11,874 nt of DNA from positions 1 to 11,874 of the forward strand of contig JAZQQT010000129.1 in assembly GCA_045629205.1 (NCBI GenBank). Reading direction: 5' to 3'. Positions 6,503-11,874 of the stretch are shown piece by piece (the stretch's first letter is position 1; each line of letters begins with the position of its first letter). The notes under the pieces were generated by a model. That model saw only the letters and a program-made list of their open reading frames with translations, was not told the origin of the DNA and searched no databases. The position numbers and the translations under genes are program-made. Source of the stretch: JAZQLP01 sp045629205. GTDB taxonomy: Bacteria > Bacillota > Clostridia > Oscillospirales > UBA644.

Positions 6503-6640
6503 TTACATTTCTCCGATTCCTTCCGAAATCCCGAGCATCAGGATTCCGACAAGCACGGAAAATACACACGCGTATTGGGATGCCCGTGCTTTTGAACTAC
6601 TGTCCTTAAGACGACCGGGCATATGAAACGGTGTTTTCAC
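6503..6640 (-). CDS. Candidate small membrane protein, 45 residues
   Basis: A GTG start at 6640 has GGAG 7 nt upstream and opens a 45-codon frame to TAA at 6503. The product has a basic N-terminal half (KTPFHMPGRLKDSSSKARAS) and one hydrophobic segment, YACVFSVLVGILMLGISEGI, so it would span the membrane once. Its start overlaps the stop of the 25-codon ORF before it in a GTGA, suggesting translational coupling, and a strong minus-strand terminator lies 60 nt downstream. I do not recognise the family. The ribosome binding site, the coupling and the hydrophobic segment support coding; the short length leaves real doubt. Confidence 0.45.
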   Translation of the reverse strand: MKTPFHMPGRLKDSSSKARASQYACVFSVLVGILMLGISEGIGEM

Positions 6641-6714
6641 TGTTTGTCTCCGTTAATTTTTTTTAATACCGCAGGATTGGTTTCGTTTATATAATCACTT
6701 GCAAATGAAATCAT
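6637..6714 (-). pseudogene. 25-codon ORF resembling the start of an L-threonine aldolase/beta-eliminating lyase, likely relic
   Basis: An ATG at 6714 opens 25 codons reading MISFASDYINETNPAVLKKI then NGDKQ. From family knowledge, low-specificity threonine aldolases begin with a similar pattern (hydrophobic-Ser-Phe, SDY, then GAHP and a Leu-rich helix); here GAHP is replaced by NETNP and the other 300-odd residues are missing. It therefore looks like the stub of a deleted aldolase gene whose remaining N-terminus is now followed by a different small ORF. The GGGG upstream is a weak ribosome binding site. It could instead be an unrelated leader peptide; the resemblance was judged by eye only. 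Confidence 0.35.
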
Positions 6715-6753
6715 AATATCCCCGTTTGTTTCAGAGTATAATAATTGAGATTA

Positions 6754-8031
6754 TTACGCAAGACCGGGTTTACACGGTTTTCCTTGCTTCCTTCTGTAAT
6801 CATAGTATAATTCTTCTGTGGCAAGAGCGATCTTCGTAACCGAGAAATTGCAGTCGTGAGGGTAAATATACCATGTATCGTCCATTGTGTTCAGATCCAC
6901 GCAATCGCCGAACTTGAAAAGATACTCGTATTCTATATGACAGGAATACAGCGACGGAACTGTCTTTTCCATTGTAAATACGGTTCCGTCATCCGCTGTT
7001 ACAGAGACTTTGAATCCGTCCATATCATGGGTCATTTTTCCGTTTCCGAGACTGATGTATCCTTTTGCGTTCGGAAGGCTTTTCACCGTTACCGGAAGTT
7101 CGCCCGTGGAATAAACTCCCGCTTCGACTTCTTTTCGGACATTGCTGCGTTCCCATTCATACCAGTCGGGAATATGACTGTATTCCGTATTGCCGTCAAC
7201 TGCATTCATTTCTCCGAACTCTGTCATGATCCATTCTTTTCCGCATGCTTCACAGTGCAGGGTGATCCCTTCCGACTTCATTGCATATTCTTTTCCGCAG
7301 TGGGGACATTGGTATAATATTTTTTCCAGTCCTACGGCGCGATCGTCGCATGTTACTGAAATTTGCTTTTCTTTCTGCCATTTAAAATCGTCATATTGGA
7401 ATTCATCCACGATCCGGCTGTTGATTTCGTCTGCGCTGAGAGTTTGTGTTTCTTCTGCGGTCAGAAGAAGCTTCATGTCGGCTTCGGTAGGCTTTACTCC
7501 GCGCTCGTGTCTCGTGTTCCAGAAAGGATGGTTTATATGGTGACCGTGGCACATGACCGTAACTACGGGAACCTTCAGCAGCTTGCATAGTTTGCCGAGA
7601 GATTCCGGAAGGGGAGCCGTCGTTCCGCAGAGGGAGTATCTCGCTTCGGGATAAACAGCAACGATTCCTTTTAATTTTATAATGTGCTGCATGTGGCGCA
7701 CCATATTGAAATCATTGGTAAATTTTCGTTTACAGATACAACCGATTTTTCTGAGAAGAGTTTCCCGTCCGATAAATCCGTCAATAGCGACGACGTAACT
7801 GCCGAAATGCGGGAATGTGGCAGCCGTGGAAACGCTCATGTCAAAAAAAGCATTGTGGTTTCCAAGAAGCAGATAAGGCGGTTTTATGCCTTTCATATTT
7901 GTTTTTGTTATCTTGGTTTTGTGCTTGAGAATATTCGGAAAACTTAATCCCCATGCCACCGGACGCAGATACCATTTGCATACGGTAGGTTTTTTCATCA
8001 TGTCAAAGCGTTCGAAATTATCGGTTTTCAT
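6754..8031 (-). CDS. PlsC-type 1-acyl-glycerol-3-phosphate acyltransferase with C-terminal zinc ribbon domain
   Basis: The 425-residue protein starts 8 nt after AAAGG. The N-terminal 180 residues carry the acyltransferase motifs: NHNAFFD (58-64; H59 and D64 of the HX4D catalytic dyad) and YPEARYSLCG (127-136), the counterpart of the EGTR acceptor-binding motif. Enzymes of this family move an acyl chain to lysophosphatidate or a related acceptor at the inner membrane face. Beyond residue 200 the protein leaves the usual 200-250 residue family length: a four-cysteine zinc ribbon (CPHC 242-245, CEAC 260-263) is followed by about 160 residues of beta-rich sequence ending in KPCKPGLA. There is no long membrane helix. 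It is transcribed divergently from the SGNH hydrolase gene and is followed by two tiny ORFs and a terminator. The acyltransferase call is firm; the exact acceptor is not. Confidence 0.85.
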   Translation of the reverse strand: MKTDNFERFDMMKKPTVCKWYLRPVAWGLSFPNILKHKTKITKTNMKGIKPPYLLLGNHNAFFDMSVSTAATFPHFGSYVVAIDGFIGRETLLRKIGCICKRKFTNDFNMVRHMQHIIKLKGIVAVYPEARYSLCGTTAPLPESLGKLCKLLKVPVVTVMCHGHHINHPFWNTRHERGVKPTEADMKLLLTAEETQTLSADEINSRIVDEFQYDDFKWQKEKQISVTCDDRAVGLEKILYQCPHCGKEYAMKSEGITLHCEACGKEWIMTEFGEMNAVDGNTEYSHIPDWYEWERSNVRKEVEAGVYSTGELPVTVKSLPNAKGYISLGNGKMTHDMDGFKVSVTADDGTVFTMEKTVPSLYSCHIEYEYLFKFGDCVDLNTMDDTWYIYPHDCNFSVTKIALATEELYYDYRRKQGKPCKPGLA

Positions 8032-8059
8032 AAAGAGACCTTTCTTTTTTGTCTGTTAC

Positions 8060-8088
8060 AGTTTATCATATTTTTACCGGATAGGCAA
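8060..8088 (-). promoter_or_regulatory. Promoter of the acyltransferase gene
   Basis: Minus-strand -35 TTGCCT (8088-8083), 17 bp, then -10 TAAACT (8065-8060) preceded by TGA as an extended -10. It lies 29 bp upstream of the start codon and back-to-back with the SGNH hydrolase promoter. Confidence 0.6.
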
Positions 8089-8105
8089 TAGAAAATTTTA
8101 TTGGA

Positions 8106-8134
8106 TTGACATTCTTTTGGCGATAATGTATTAT
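8106..8134 (+). promoter_or_regulatory. Promoter of the SGNH hydrolase gene
   Basis: A perfect -35 TTGACA (8106-8111) is 17 bp from a -10 TATTAT (8129-8134). The predicted start near 8141 leaves about 54 nt before the ATG at 8195. Its -35 is separated from the divergent acyltransferase -35 by only 17 bp, so one bound protein could affect both. Confidence 0.75.
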
Positions 8135-8194
8135 AGTGACCGGAAAACAAAAGACAATGAATGAAAACTTATTGATAACGGAGAGAATATTTTT

Positions 8195-8263
8195 ATGACC
8201 GCTTCTGCCGAACATGAAAATAAATGGTTCAAAAAAACGTATTGGTTATGGGGGACAGTCTGA
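8195..8263 (+). other. Upstream 22-codon ORF with the good ribosome binding site; apparent 5' end of the SGNH gene in another frame
   Basis: GGAGAG (8180-8185) sits 9 nt before an ATG at 8195. This frame reads MTASAEHENKWFKK and then runs out of the hydrolase frame to a stop at 8261. At the run of seven A (8231-8237), a -1 shift or one extra A gives NKWFKK joined directly to NVLVMGDSLT, which reads as a continuous SGNH N-terminus of 278 residues in total. The run is a plausible site for an indel, a sequencing error or transcriptional slippage. Confidence 0.6.
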
Positions 8264-9030
8264 CTGCCGCAAACAGATGGCAGATTAAACTGAATACCGT
8301 TTTGGGTATGAATGTAACAACTCACGCAAAAGGCGGATTGGGTATGCTGGATATTATCAACGGCGACAATGCCGATACCGATCCGCTTCCGCCTCTCGCT
8401 GCTTCCGATGTGGCTGACAAAGACTTGATCGTATATTTCGCCGGATATAACGATCGCGGAACATCGGACGGACATGTCGGTGACGTCTATCCTCAAAATA
8501 ATACCATTGCGGGTGTAACGCAATATATCATCAATAAAATACGCGAGTTGCTTTCTGCGGCAAATAATCCTGATTGTCTGATAATAATTATGACTCCGCA
8601 CTGCGCCGGAAAATATCAGTGGATAAATAAAGACGGATACGATTATTATCCTTCTTCGTCAACGCAGAATTTGGGTACTCTTGCAAAAACGCAGGAAAAT
8701 GTTGCTGAATATAACGGTTTGCCGTGCCTTAATCTTTGGGGATCAAGCGGAATTGACCGCAGTAACTGGAATGTCTATCAGAAGTCGGACACTCCGAAAA
8801 ATATAAATTATACAGAGTATGAAATTGATTCATCAGGCAAAGTCATTGGAACAACACCCATGCGGTATGAAACAGGAAGCTCATACTATCAGATCAGAAA
8901 CGGAAGGGTTGTTCTTGAAGAATATACCGAGCCTTTTCCGTATCCGTTCAACTGCGATCAGGTTCATATGAACGATAGAGGATATGACCGTATCGGAGAA
9001 CTTTTCTGTCAATTTTTGCTTTCAATATGA
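8224..9030 (+). CDS. SGNH/GDSL-family hydrolase (esterase-like); apparent N-terminal frame break
   Basis: The intact frame gives 268 residues. Block I is VLVMGDSLTA with nucleophile S12; the oxyanion glycine lies in KGGLG (36-40); block III is YFAGYND with N76; block V is CDQVHMND with D245 and H248. All four SGNH signature residues are therefore present. Such enzymes are serine esterases, lipases or carbohydrate O-deacetylases. There is no signal peptide, so it is probably cytoplasmic, although the true N-terminus is in question: the ATG at 8224 has no ribosome binding site, while the ATG at 8195, which has one, is in a different frame (see the neighbouring entry). The gene has its own promoter and a very strong terminator and is divergent from the acyltransferase gene, which hints at, but does not prove, a shared lipid or acyl theme. 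Family call is firm; substrate is unknown. Confidence 0.85.
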   Translation: MVQKNVLVMGDSLTAANRWQIKLNTVLGMNVTTHAKGGLGMLDIINGDNADTDPLPPLAASDVADKDLIVYFAGYNDRGTSDGHVGDVYPQNNTIAGVTQYIINKIRELLSAANNPDCLIIIMTPHCAGKYQWINKDGYDYYPSSSTQNLGTLAKTQENVAEYNGLPCLNLWGSSGIDRSNWNVYQKSDTPKNINYTEYEIDSSGKVIGTTPMRYETGSSYYQIRNGRVVLEEYTEPFPYPFNCDQVHMNDRGYDRIGELFCQFLLSI

Positions 9031-9039
9031 TTAAATACG

Positions 9040-9078
9040 ATCCCGGAATCGGTTTTGAGCGATTCCGGGATTTTTTTT
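9040..9078. terminator. Strong terminator between convergent SGNH hydrolase and flotillin genes
   Basis: ATCCCGGAATCG (9040-9051) pairs perfectly with CGATTCCGGGAT (9060-9071), 12 bp around an 8-nt loop, followed by eight T (9071-9078) on the plus strand. It is clearly the terminator of the plus-strand gene; on the minus strand the tail is weaker (CGTATTTAATC) but the stem could also stop the flotillin transcript. Confidence 0.9.
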
Positions 9079-9144
9079 GTCAAAGAATATTATCGTTTCC
9101 GAAAACAGCGTCGGTAATACTGCCGGACGGTAATTGGGTTGTGC

Positions 9145-10509
9145 TTATTCTTTAGGCGTAACGATTTTTTCTATCAGTGACTGGATATCTATGCCTGTTG
9201 ATTCCTTCATGCCTTCCATTATTTGGTTTGCGGAGGACATAACGTCTTTTACGACCTTCGTGGCGTTTCCGTCACCGTACATTACTATGCGGTCGGTCTG
9301 TGCGAGAGGAGCGGCAGCATTCTGAACGACTTCGGGGAGAGCCTGCAGATACATTTCAAGCACGGAAGCTTCACCCATTTTTTTCTGAGCCTCGGCTTTC
9401 TTTTCGATTGCTTCCGCTTCGGCGATGCCCTTTGCTCTTATACCTTCGGCTTCCTGTTCCATAGCGTATCTTTCGGCTTCAGCCGCAGCTTTTCTGGCTT
9501 CGGCTTCTTGAATTGCTTCGTATTTCTTTGCTTCGGCGTCCTTCTGTCTGCGGATAAGGTCAGCTTCGGCTTCTTTTTCGGCTTTATACTTCATGGCGTC
9601 TGCCTGTTTGCGGACTTCTGCGTCAAGCTGGCGTTCTTTCAGCGCGATTTCTTTTTCCGCAAGCTCTGCTTCTTTTTCGCGGCGGGCAATGTCGGCGTTC
9701 GATTTTGCGATTTCGATGGTTTTACGCTGATTTTCCTGCTGGATCGAGTAAGCGGCGTCTGCTTCTGCGCGCTTGTTATCGGACATTACCTTCATATCTG
9801 ACTGCTGGACTGCAAGTGCGGCATCCTGCTCCGCTATGAGCTTTTCGGCTTCTACCTTTACGGCATTTGCCTGCTGCTGGGCGTTGGCAGTAGCTATTGC
9901 AATGTCTCTCTGAGCGTTCGCTTTTGCGATCTGCGCGTTTTTGCGGATCTGTTCTACGTTGTCGATACCCATATTTTCAATGGTTCCGGCTGCGTCCTTG
10001 AAATTCTGGATATTGAAGTTTACTACCTCAATACCGAGCTTTTCCATATCGGGAACAACGTTTTCCGTGATTTTCTTTGCAACTCCCTGACGGTCCTGAA
10101 CCATTTCCTTAAGTCCGACAGAGCCTACTATTTCACGCATGTTGCCTTCGAGAACCTGTGTGACAAGAGCGACGAGCTCGCCCTGACGCATTCCGAGAAG
10201 ACTTTCGGATGCTTTTTTTAACAGCTCGGGGTCCGAACTGATTTTAACGTTTGCGACACCGTCGACGGTCACGTTGATAAATTCGTTTGTCGGAACGGCT
10301 TCGCTTGTCTTGACGTCAACCTGCATGACGCGGAGCGACAGCTTGTCCACTCTTTCAAAGAAGGGGACACGCCAGCCGGCTTTACCTATAAGTATGCGTC
10401 TTTTTCCGAGACCCGAAATTATGAACGCAGTGTCCGGTGGGGCTTTCAGGTAGCCGAGCATTATAAAAGCGATAATAAGAATGATTGCGCCGGGAATGAC
10501 ATATTCCAT
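9145..10509 (-). CDS. Flotillin family protein (SPFH domain)
   Basis: The 454-residue protein starts 8 nt after AGGAG. Residues 3-20 form an N-terminal membrane segment (YVIPGAIILIIAFIMLGYL). The SPFH/band 7 domain follows to about residue 190, with PPDTAFIISGLGKRRILIGK, VMQVDVKTSEAVPTNEFINV and GIEVVNFNIQNFKD. Residues about 190-385 are a long coiled coil of EA/AEA repeats rich in Ala, Glu, Gln and Lys, and the end has a short helical tail (LEMYLQALPEVVQNAAAPLA). This is the FloT/YuaG layout (about 500 residues in Bacillus). Flotillins oligomerise at the inner membrane face and organise functional microdomains that affect signalling, secretion and fluidity. No NfeD-type partner gene is beside it; instead it follows a DUF1836 DNA-binding gene by 19 bp and is almost surely co-transcribed with it. 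Confidence 0.95.
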   Translation of the reverse strand: MEYVIPGAIILIIAFIMLGYLKAPPDTAFIISGLGKRRILIGKAGWRVPFFERVDKLSLRVMQVDVKTSEAVPTNEFINVTVDGVANVKISSDPELLKKASESLLGMRQGELVALVTQVLEGNMREIVGSVGLKEMVQDRQGVAKKITENVVPDMEKLGIEVVNFNIQNFKDAAGTIENMGIDNVEQIRKNAQIAKANAQRDIAIATANAQQQANAVKVEAEKLIAEQDAALAVQQSDMKVMSDNKRAEADAAYSIQQENQRKTIEIAKSNADIARREKEAELAEKEIALKERQLDAEVRKQADAMKYKAEKEAEADLIRRQKDAEAKKYEAIQEAEARKAAAEAERYAMEQEAEGIRAKGIAEAEAIEKKAEAQKKMGEASVLEMYLQALPEVVQNAAAPLAQTDRIVMYGDGNATKVVKDVMSSANQIMEGMKESTGIDIQSLIEKIVTPKE

Positions 10510-10528
10510 TGTTTTTCTCCTTTAAATA

Positions 10529-11056
10529 TTATTTTATATTTGAACCGATGATTTCGGTTGCTTTCTTTTTGAATTGTGATGAACGGTAAGCGTAATACAT
10601 AGATGTGAGAACGTTTTTCAGTTTTTTGTTTTCACCCGACAGTTTATCGGCGGTTTTTTCGATTTCGGCTTCTGAACATCCTTCGTTCACGGTGCAGAGA
10701 AGCTCTAAAAACAGAATATACAGATCGTCGTCCGCAACAGTGTCGTCGCTTTCGTCGGACAGCACTCCGTTGATACTCGAAAGCATTACCGCGATATCCG
10801 AAAGCTGAAGCGCATCTTTTAACATATTGATTATAACAAGTCTGCAAAACTGTCTTTTATTGTATTTTTTGCTTTTCGGGGATGATACGAATCCTCTGTG
10901 CACCCAGTTCTGAACCGTGTAAAGCTCAATATCGCAAAGAGCTGCCACCTGGGAAAGTGTCAGTCCTCCGCAGAGGAATGCGTTTCCGAGCAGCATTTCT
11001 GCTATGCCCGGTGTAATCTTCTCCGCGCTTATTTTTGTTCCGGGTAAGTTTGCCAT
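10529..11056 (-). CDS. DUF1836 domain protein, putative MerR-like DNA-binding regulator
   Basis: The 175-residue protein starts 7 nt after GGGAG. Residues 31-75, LTLSQVAALCDIELYTVQNW then VHRGFVSSPKSKKYNKRQFC, form a winged helix-turn-helix like that of MerR proteins, and continue into RLVIINMLKDALQLSDIAVM, a helix pair that matches the DUF1836 pattern known from Firmicutes. An acidic stretch (DESDDTVADDD, 100-110) and a basic C-terminal helix follow (QFKKKATEIIGSNIK). No effector-binding domain is seen. It is the first gene of a two-gene operon with flotillin, transcribed from a consensus promoter at 11086-11114 that contains symmetric and repeated elements, so autoregulation is plausible. 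DNA binding is inferred from the fold; no function for DUF1836 has been established that I can cite. Confidence 0.88.
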   Translation of the reverse strand: MANLPGTKISAEKITPGIAEMLLGNAFLCGGLTLSQVAALCDIELYTVQNWVHRGFVSSPKSKKYNKRQFCRLVIINMLKDALQLSDIAVMLSSINGVLSDESDDTVADDDLYILFLELLCTVNEGCSEAEIEKTADKLSGENKKLKNVLTSMYYAYRSSQFKKKATEIIGSNIK

Positions 11057-11085
11057 TTATTGTCTCCCTTGTTTTATTTTATATG

Positions 11086-11114
11086 ATTATATCACACTAT
11101 CACTTGATTGTCAA
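11086..11114 (-). promoter_or_regulatory. Consensus promoter of the DUF1836-flotillin operon with operator-like repeats
   Basis: Minus-strand -35 TTGACA (11114-11109), 17 bp, then -10 TATAAT (11091-11086) with TGA as an extended -10. In the plus-strand reading, TATCACAC (11090-11097) and TATCAC (11098-11103) are tandem repeats in the spacer, and CTTGATTGTCAAG (11103-11115) is an inverted repeat (CTTGA/TCAAG) over the -35. Both are natural positions for a repressor or MerR-type regulator. Confidence 0.85.
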
Positions 11115-11131
11115 GGGGTGTCAGATAATTT

Positions 11132-11218
11132 TTATAATTTTTTTTTATCGTCTGAAAGACAATGCTTCAAACTGTCGATTTCATCGATGGGAATATTGCT
11201 TCTTTTCAAATAACGAAG
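11132..11218 (-). pseudogene. Possible C-terminal gene relic (MerR-like fragment)
   Basis: Between stop codons at 11221 and 11132, one minus-strand frame reads LRYLKRSNIPIDEIDSLKHC followed by LSDDKKKL. This looks protein-like and resembles the helix after the DNA-binding wing of MerR regulators (RYLKRSNIPIDEI), but it has no ATG start and ends just before the DUF1836 promoter. A TTG at 11209 could give a 24-residue peptide at most. I read it as the tail of a gene truncated when the segment to the right was inserted. It may also be chance. Confidence 0.3.
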
Positions 11219-11376
11219 TTATAATAATTATAAAAAATATATTTTGAGAGTAAAACATTAGGTCTCGCTTGTATATACGGTCGCTGTTCGGCTTTGATAA
11301 CCCCACAGGCATATTTTTCATTATCTAAATGCGTATAAGCCTTTCGATTTTCAAAAGAAAAAACCAAATCAAACAT
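11206..11376 (-). CDS. Doubtful 56-codon ORF in the gene-poor segment
   Basis: An ATG at 11376 opens 56 codons to TGA at 11206. The middle reads AYTHLDNEKYACGVIKAEQR and PYIQARPNVLL, while the two ends are Phe/Tyr/Asn-rich as expected of translated AT-rich DNA. There is no ribosome binding site, and the ATG lies in the loop of a strong inverted repeat (11358-11397). The corresponding DNA, 11241-11345, may therefore be a conserved nucleotide element or relic rather than a gene. No family recognised. Confidence 0.2.
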   Translation of the reverse strand: MFDLVFSFENRKAYTHLDNEKYACGVIKAEQRPYIQARPNVLLSKYIFYNYYNFVI

Positions 11377-11397
11377 CTCGGTTCAATTTGGTTTTTT
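11358..11397. terminator. A/T-flanked 12-bp inverted repeat, terminator-like in both directions
   Basis: AAAAAACCAAAT (11358-11369) pairs with ATTTGGTTTTTT (11386-11397). Each strand ends the stem with T6, so it can act as a bidirectional terminator. A looser repeat extends it outward to about 11347 and 11402. Confidence 0.6.
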
Positions 11398-11464
11398 GAA
11401 ATCAGACTACGAAAAAATATCTTTTTGACAAAGTTATGGTTGGTGGTGAACTCTCGTAATATTC

Positions 11465-11640
11465 AATGATATATCGCCTGACGGCGGTATGATATACGGC
11501 TTCGCCGTATGATATATTCTCGCTTTGCTCGAACATGATATAATATCCGTTCCTTCATACGCCACAGGCGTATATCATCCACCGCAGGTGGATATCATAT
11601 CGAAGATATATCACCCGTTCCGAAAGGAACGGATATCATT
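11465..11640. repeat. 176-bp array of short hairpins separated by GATAT/ATATC
   Basis: The block is bounded by AATGATAT (11465-11472) and its reverse complement ATATCATT (11633-11640). Inside are consecutive small palindromes: CGCC/GGCG (11475-11486), ATACGGC/GCCGTAT (11494-11510), ATACGCC/GGCGTAT (11557-11573), ATCCACC/GGTGGAT (11577-11593), ATATC/GATAT (11597-11609) and CCGTTCC/GGAACGG (11615-11632), most with 7-bp stems and 3-4 nt loops. GATAT motifs dominate the left half and ATATC the right half. ATATCCGTTCC (11543-11553) can instead pair over long range with GGAACGGATAT (11626-11636). No open frame of note crosses it. It looks like a structured repeat element; copy number cannot be seen from one window. 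Confidence 0.8.
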
Positions 11641-11672
11641 GAAAAAACCACTTCCGAAGAAGTGGTTTTTTC
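11641..11672. terminator. Perfect 14-bp terminator hairpin abutting the hairpin array
   Basis: GAAAAAACCACTTC (11641-11654) pairs with GAAGTGGTTTTTTC (11659-11672) around CGAA. Both strands finish with T6. On the minus strand it would stop the gene that ends at 11775, about 100 nt upstream; on the plus strand it closes the hairpin array. Confidence 0.8.
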
Positions 11673-11680
11673 ATGCCTAA

Positions 11681-11722
11681 TTTGCCCCAAACGGTGCGTA
11701 GATGCAGGGTATTTGCCCCAAA
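11681..11722. repeat. Two direct copies of TTTGCCCCAAA, 31 bp apart
   Basis: TTTGCCCCAAA occurs at 11681-11691 and 11712-11722, a start-to-start distance of 31 bp or about three helical turns on the same face. CCTAAT (11676-11681) and ATTAGG (11731-11736) flank the pair as an inverted repeat. This could be a protein-binding site or the end of a mobile element; nothing more can be said. Confidence 0.4.
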
Positions 11723-11774
11723 AGTACACCATTAGGTATCGACAAATTTTGATTTATCAGCACCCAATAAGCGC

Positions 11775-11874
11775 TTATCTGCGTTTATACAGAACGATTT
11801 CCGGCTCGGCGCCATTACAGCCGTATTCACAGACAAGGATAAATGTTTCGTCCGCAACAACGCCGTAGCAGCGT
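11775..11874 (-). CDS. C-terminal end of an unidentified protein (32 codons), partial
   Basis: The minus strand is open from the window edge to TAA at 11775. The 32 residues read RCYGVVADETFILVCEYGCN then GAEPEIVLYKRR. Alternating hydrophobic residues suggest beta strands, three cysteines are present and the end is basic. G+C is higher and the codon pattern more gene-like than in the AT-rich repeats to its left. The family was not recognised. The terminator at 11641-11672 is the likely end of its transcript. Confidence 0.55.
   Translation of the reverse strand, partial: RCYGVVADETFILVCEYGCNGAEPEIVLYKRR

Noticed and set aside
6387..6626. 79-codon plus-strand frame in the gap after the acyltransferase gene
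   Set aside because: It crosses a minus-strand terminator, has no ribosome binding site and is antisense to the better supported small minus-strand ORF.
9223..9801. 192-codon Phe-rich frame on the plus strand
   Set aside because: Reverse complement of the flotillin Glu/Ala coiled coil (GAA and GCC codons become TTC and GGC); not a gene.
11406..11460. Promoter from TTGACA near 11425
   Set aside because: No acceptable -10 lies 16-18 bp downstream and no gene follows.
11465..11640. CRISPR array
   Set aside because: The palindromes differ in sequence, the linkers are short and alike rather than unique spacers, and no cas gene is present.

Overview
The window looks like chromosomal DNA of a low-to-mid-GC Gram-positive anaerobe, most likely an uncultured gut Clostridia/Oscillospiraceae-type Firmicute. 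Support: strong GGAGG Shine-Dalgarno sites, many sigma-A type promoters (TTGACA, 17 bp, TATAAT), a DUF1836 regulator typical of Firmicutes, and several hairpin-rich intergenic blocks of the kind seen in gut Clostridia. Taxonomy is inferred from style and family content, not from a marker gene.

Layout. 1-682 (-): start-proximal part of a MATE efflux transporter cut by the window edge, divergent from 841-1674 (+), an MscS mechanosensitive channel; both have near-consensus promoters. 1691-1907: a non-coding run of hairpins with short terminal inverted repeats. 2049-3119 (+): an HTH regulator with a long helical C-terminal part. 3237-4961 (-): a cytoplasmic GH28-like beta-helix pectin-type hydrolase. 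5137-6257 (-): an ECF sigma factor overlapping by ATGA with a single-pass membrane partner (probable anti-sigma). 6411-6714 (-): a terminator and two tiny GTGA-overlapping ORFs. 6754-8031 (-): a PlsC-type acyltransferase fused to a zinc ribbon. 8195-9030 (+): an SGNH hydrolase divergent from it, whose best start is in another frame, separated by an A7 run. 9145-11056 (-): an operon of a DUF1836 DNA-binding protein followed by a flotillin. 11132-11774: gene-poor segment with gene relics, strong palindromes and a 176-bp array of short hairpins. 11775-11874 (-): the last 32 codons of an unidentified gene.

How it fits together. Several units concern the cell envelope: MscS (osmotic relief), MATE (export), acyltransferase (phospholipid synthesis), flotillin (membrane domains) and an ECF/anti-sigma pair. 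These are separate transcription units bounded by terminators, so a common pathway is not implied. No phage, CRISPR, defence or biosynthetic cluster was recognised. The items most worth checking are the A7 frame break in the SGNH gene, the hairpin array at 11465-11640, the tiny coupled ORFs at 6503-6714 and the DUF1836-flotillin operon.
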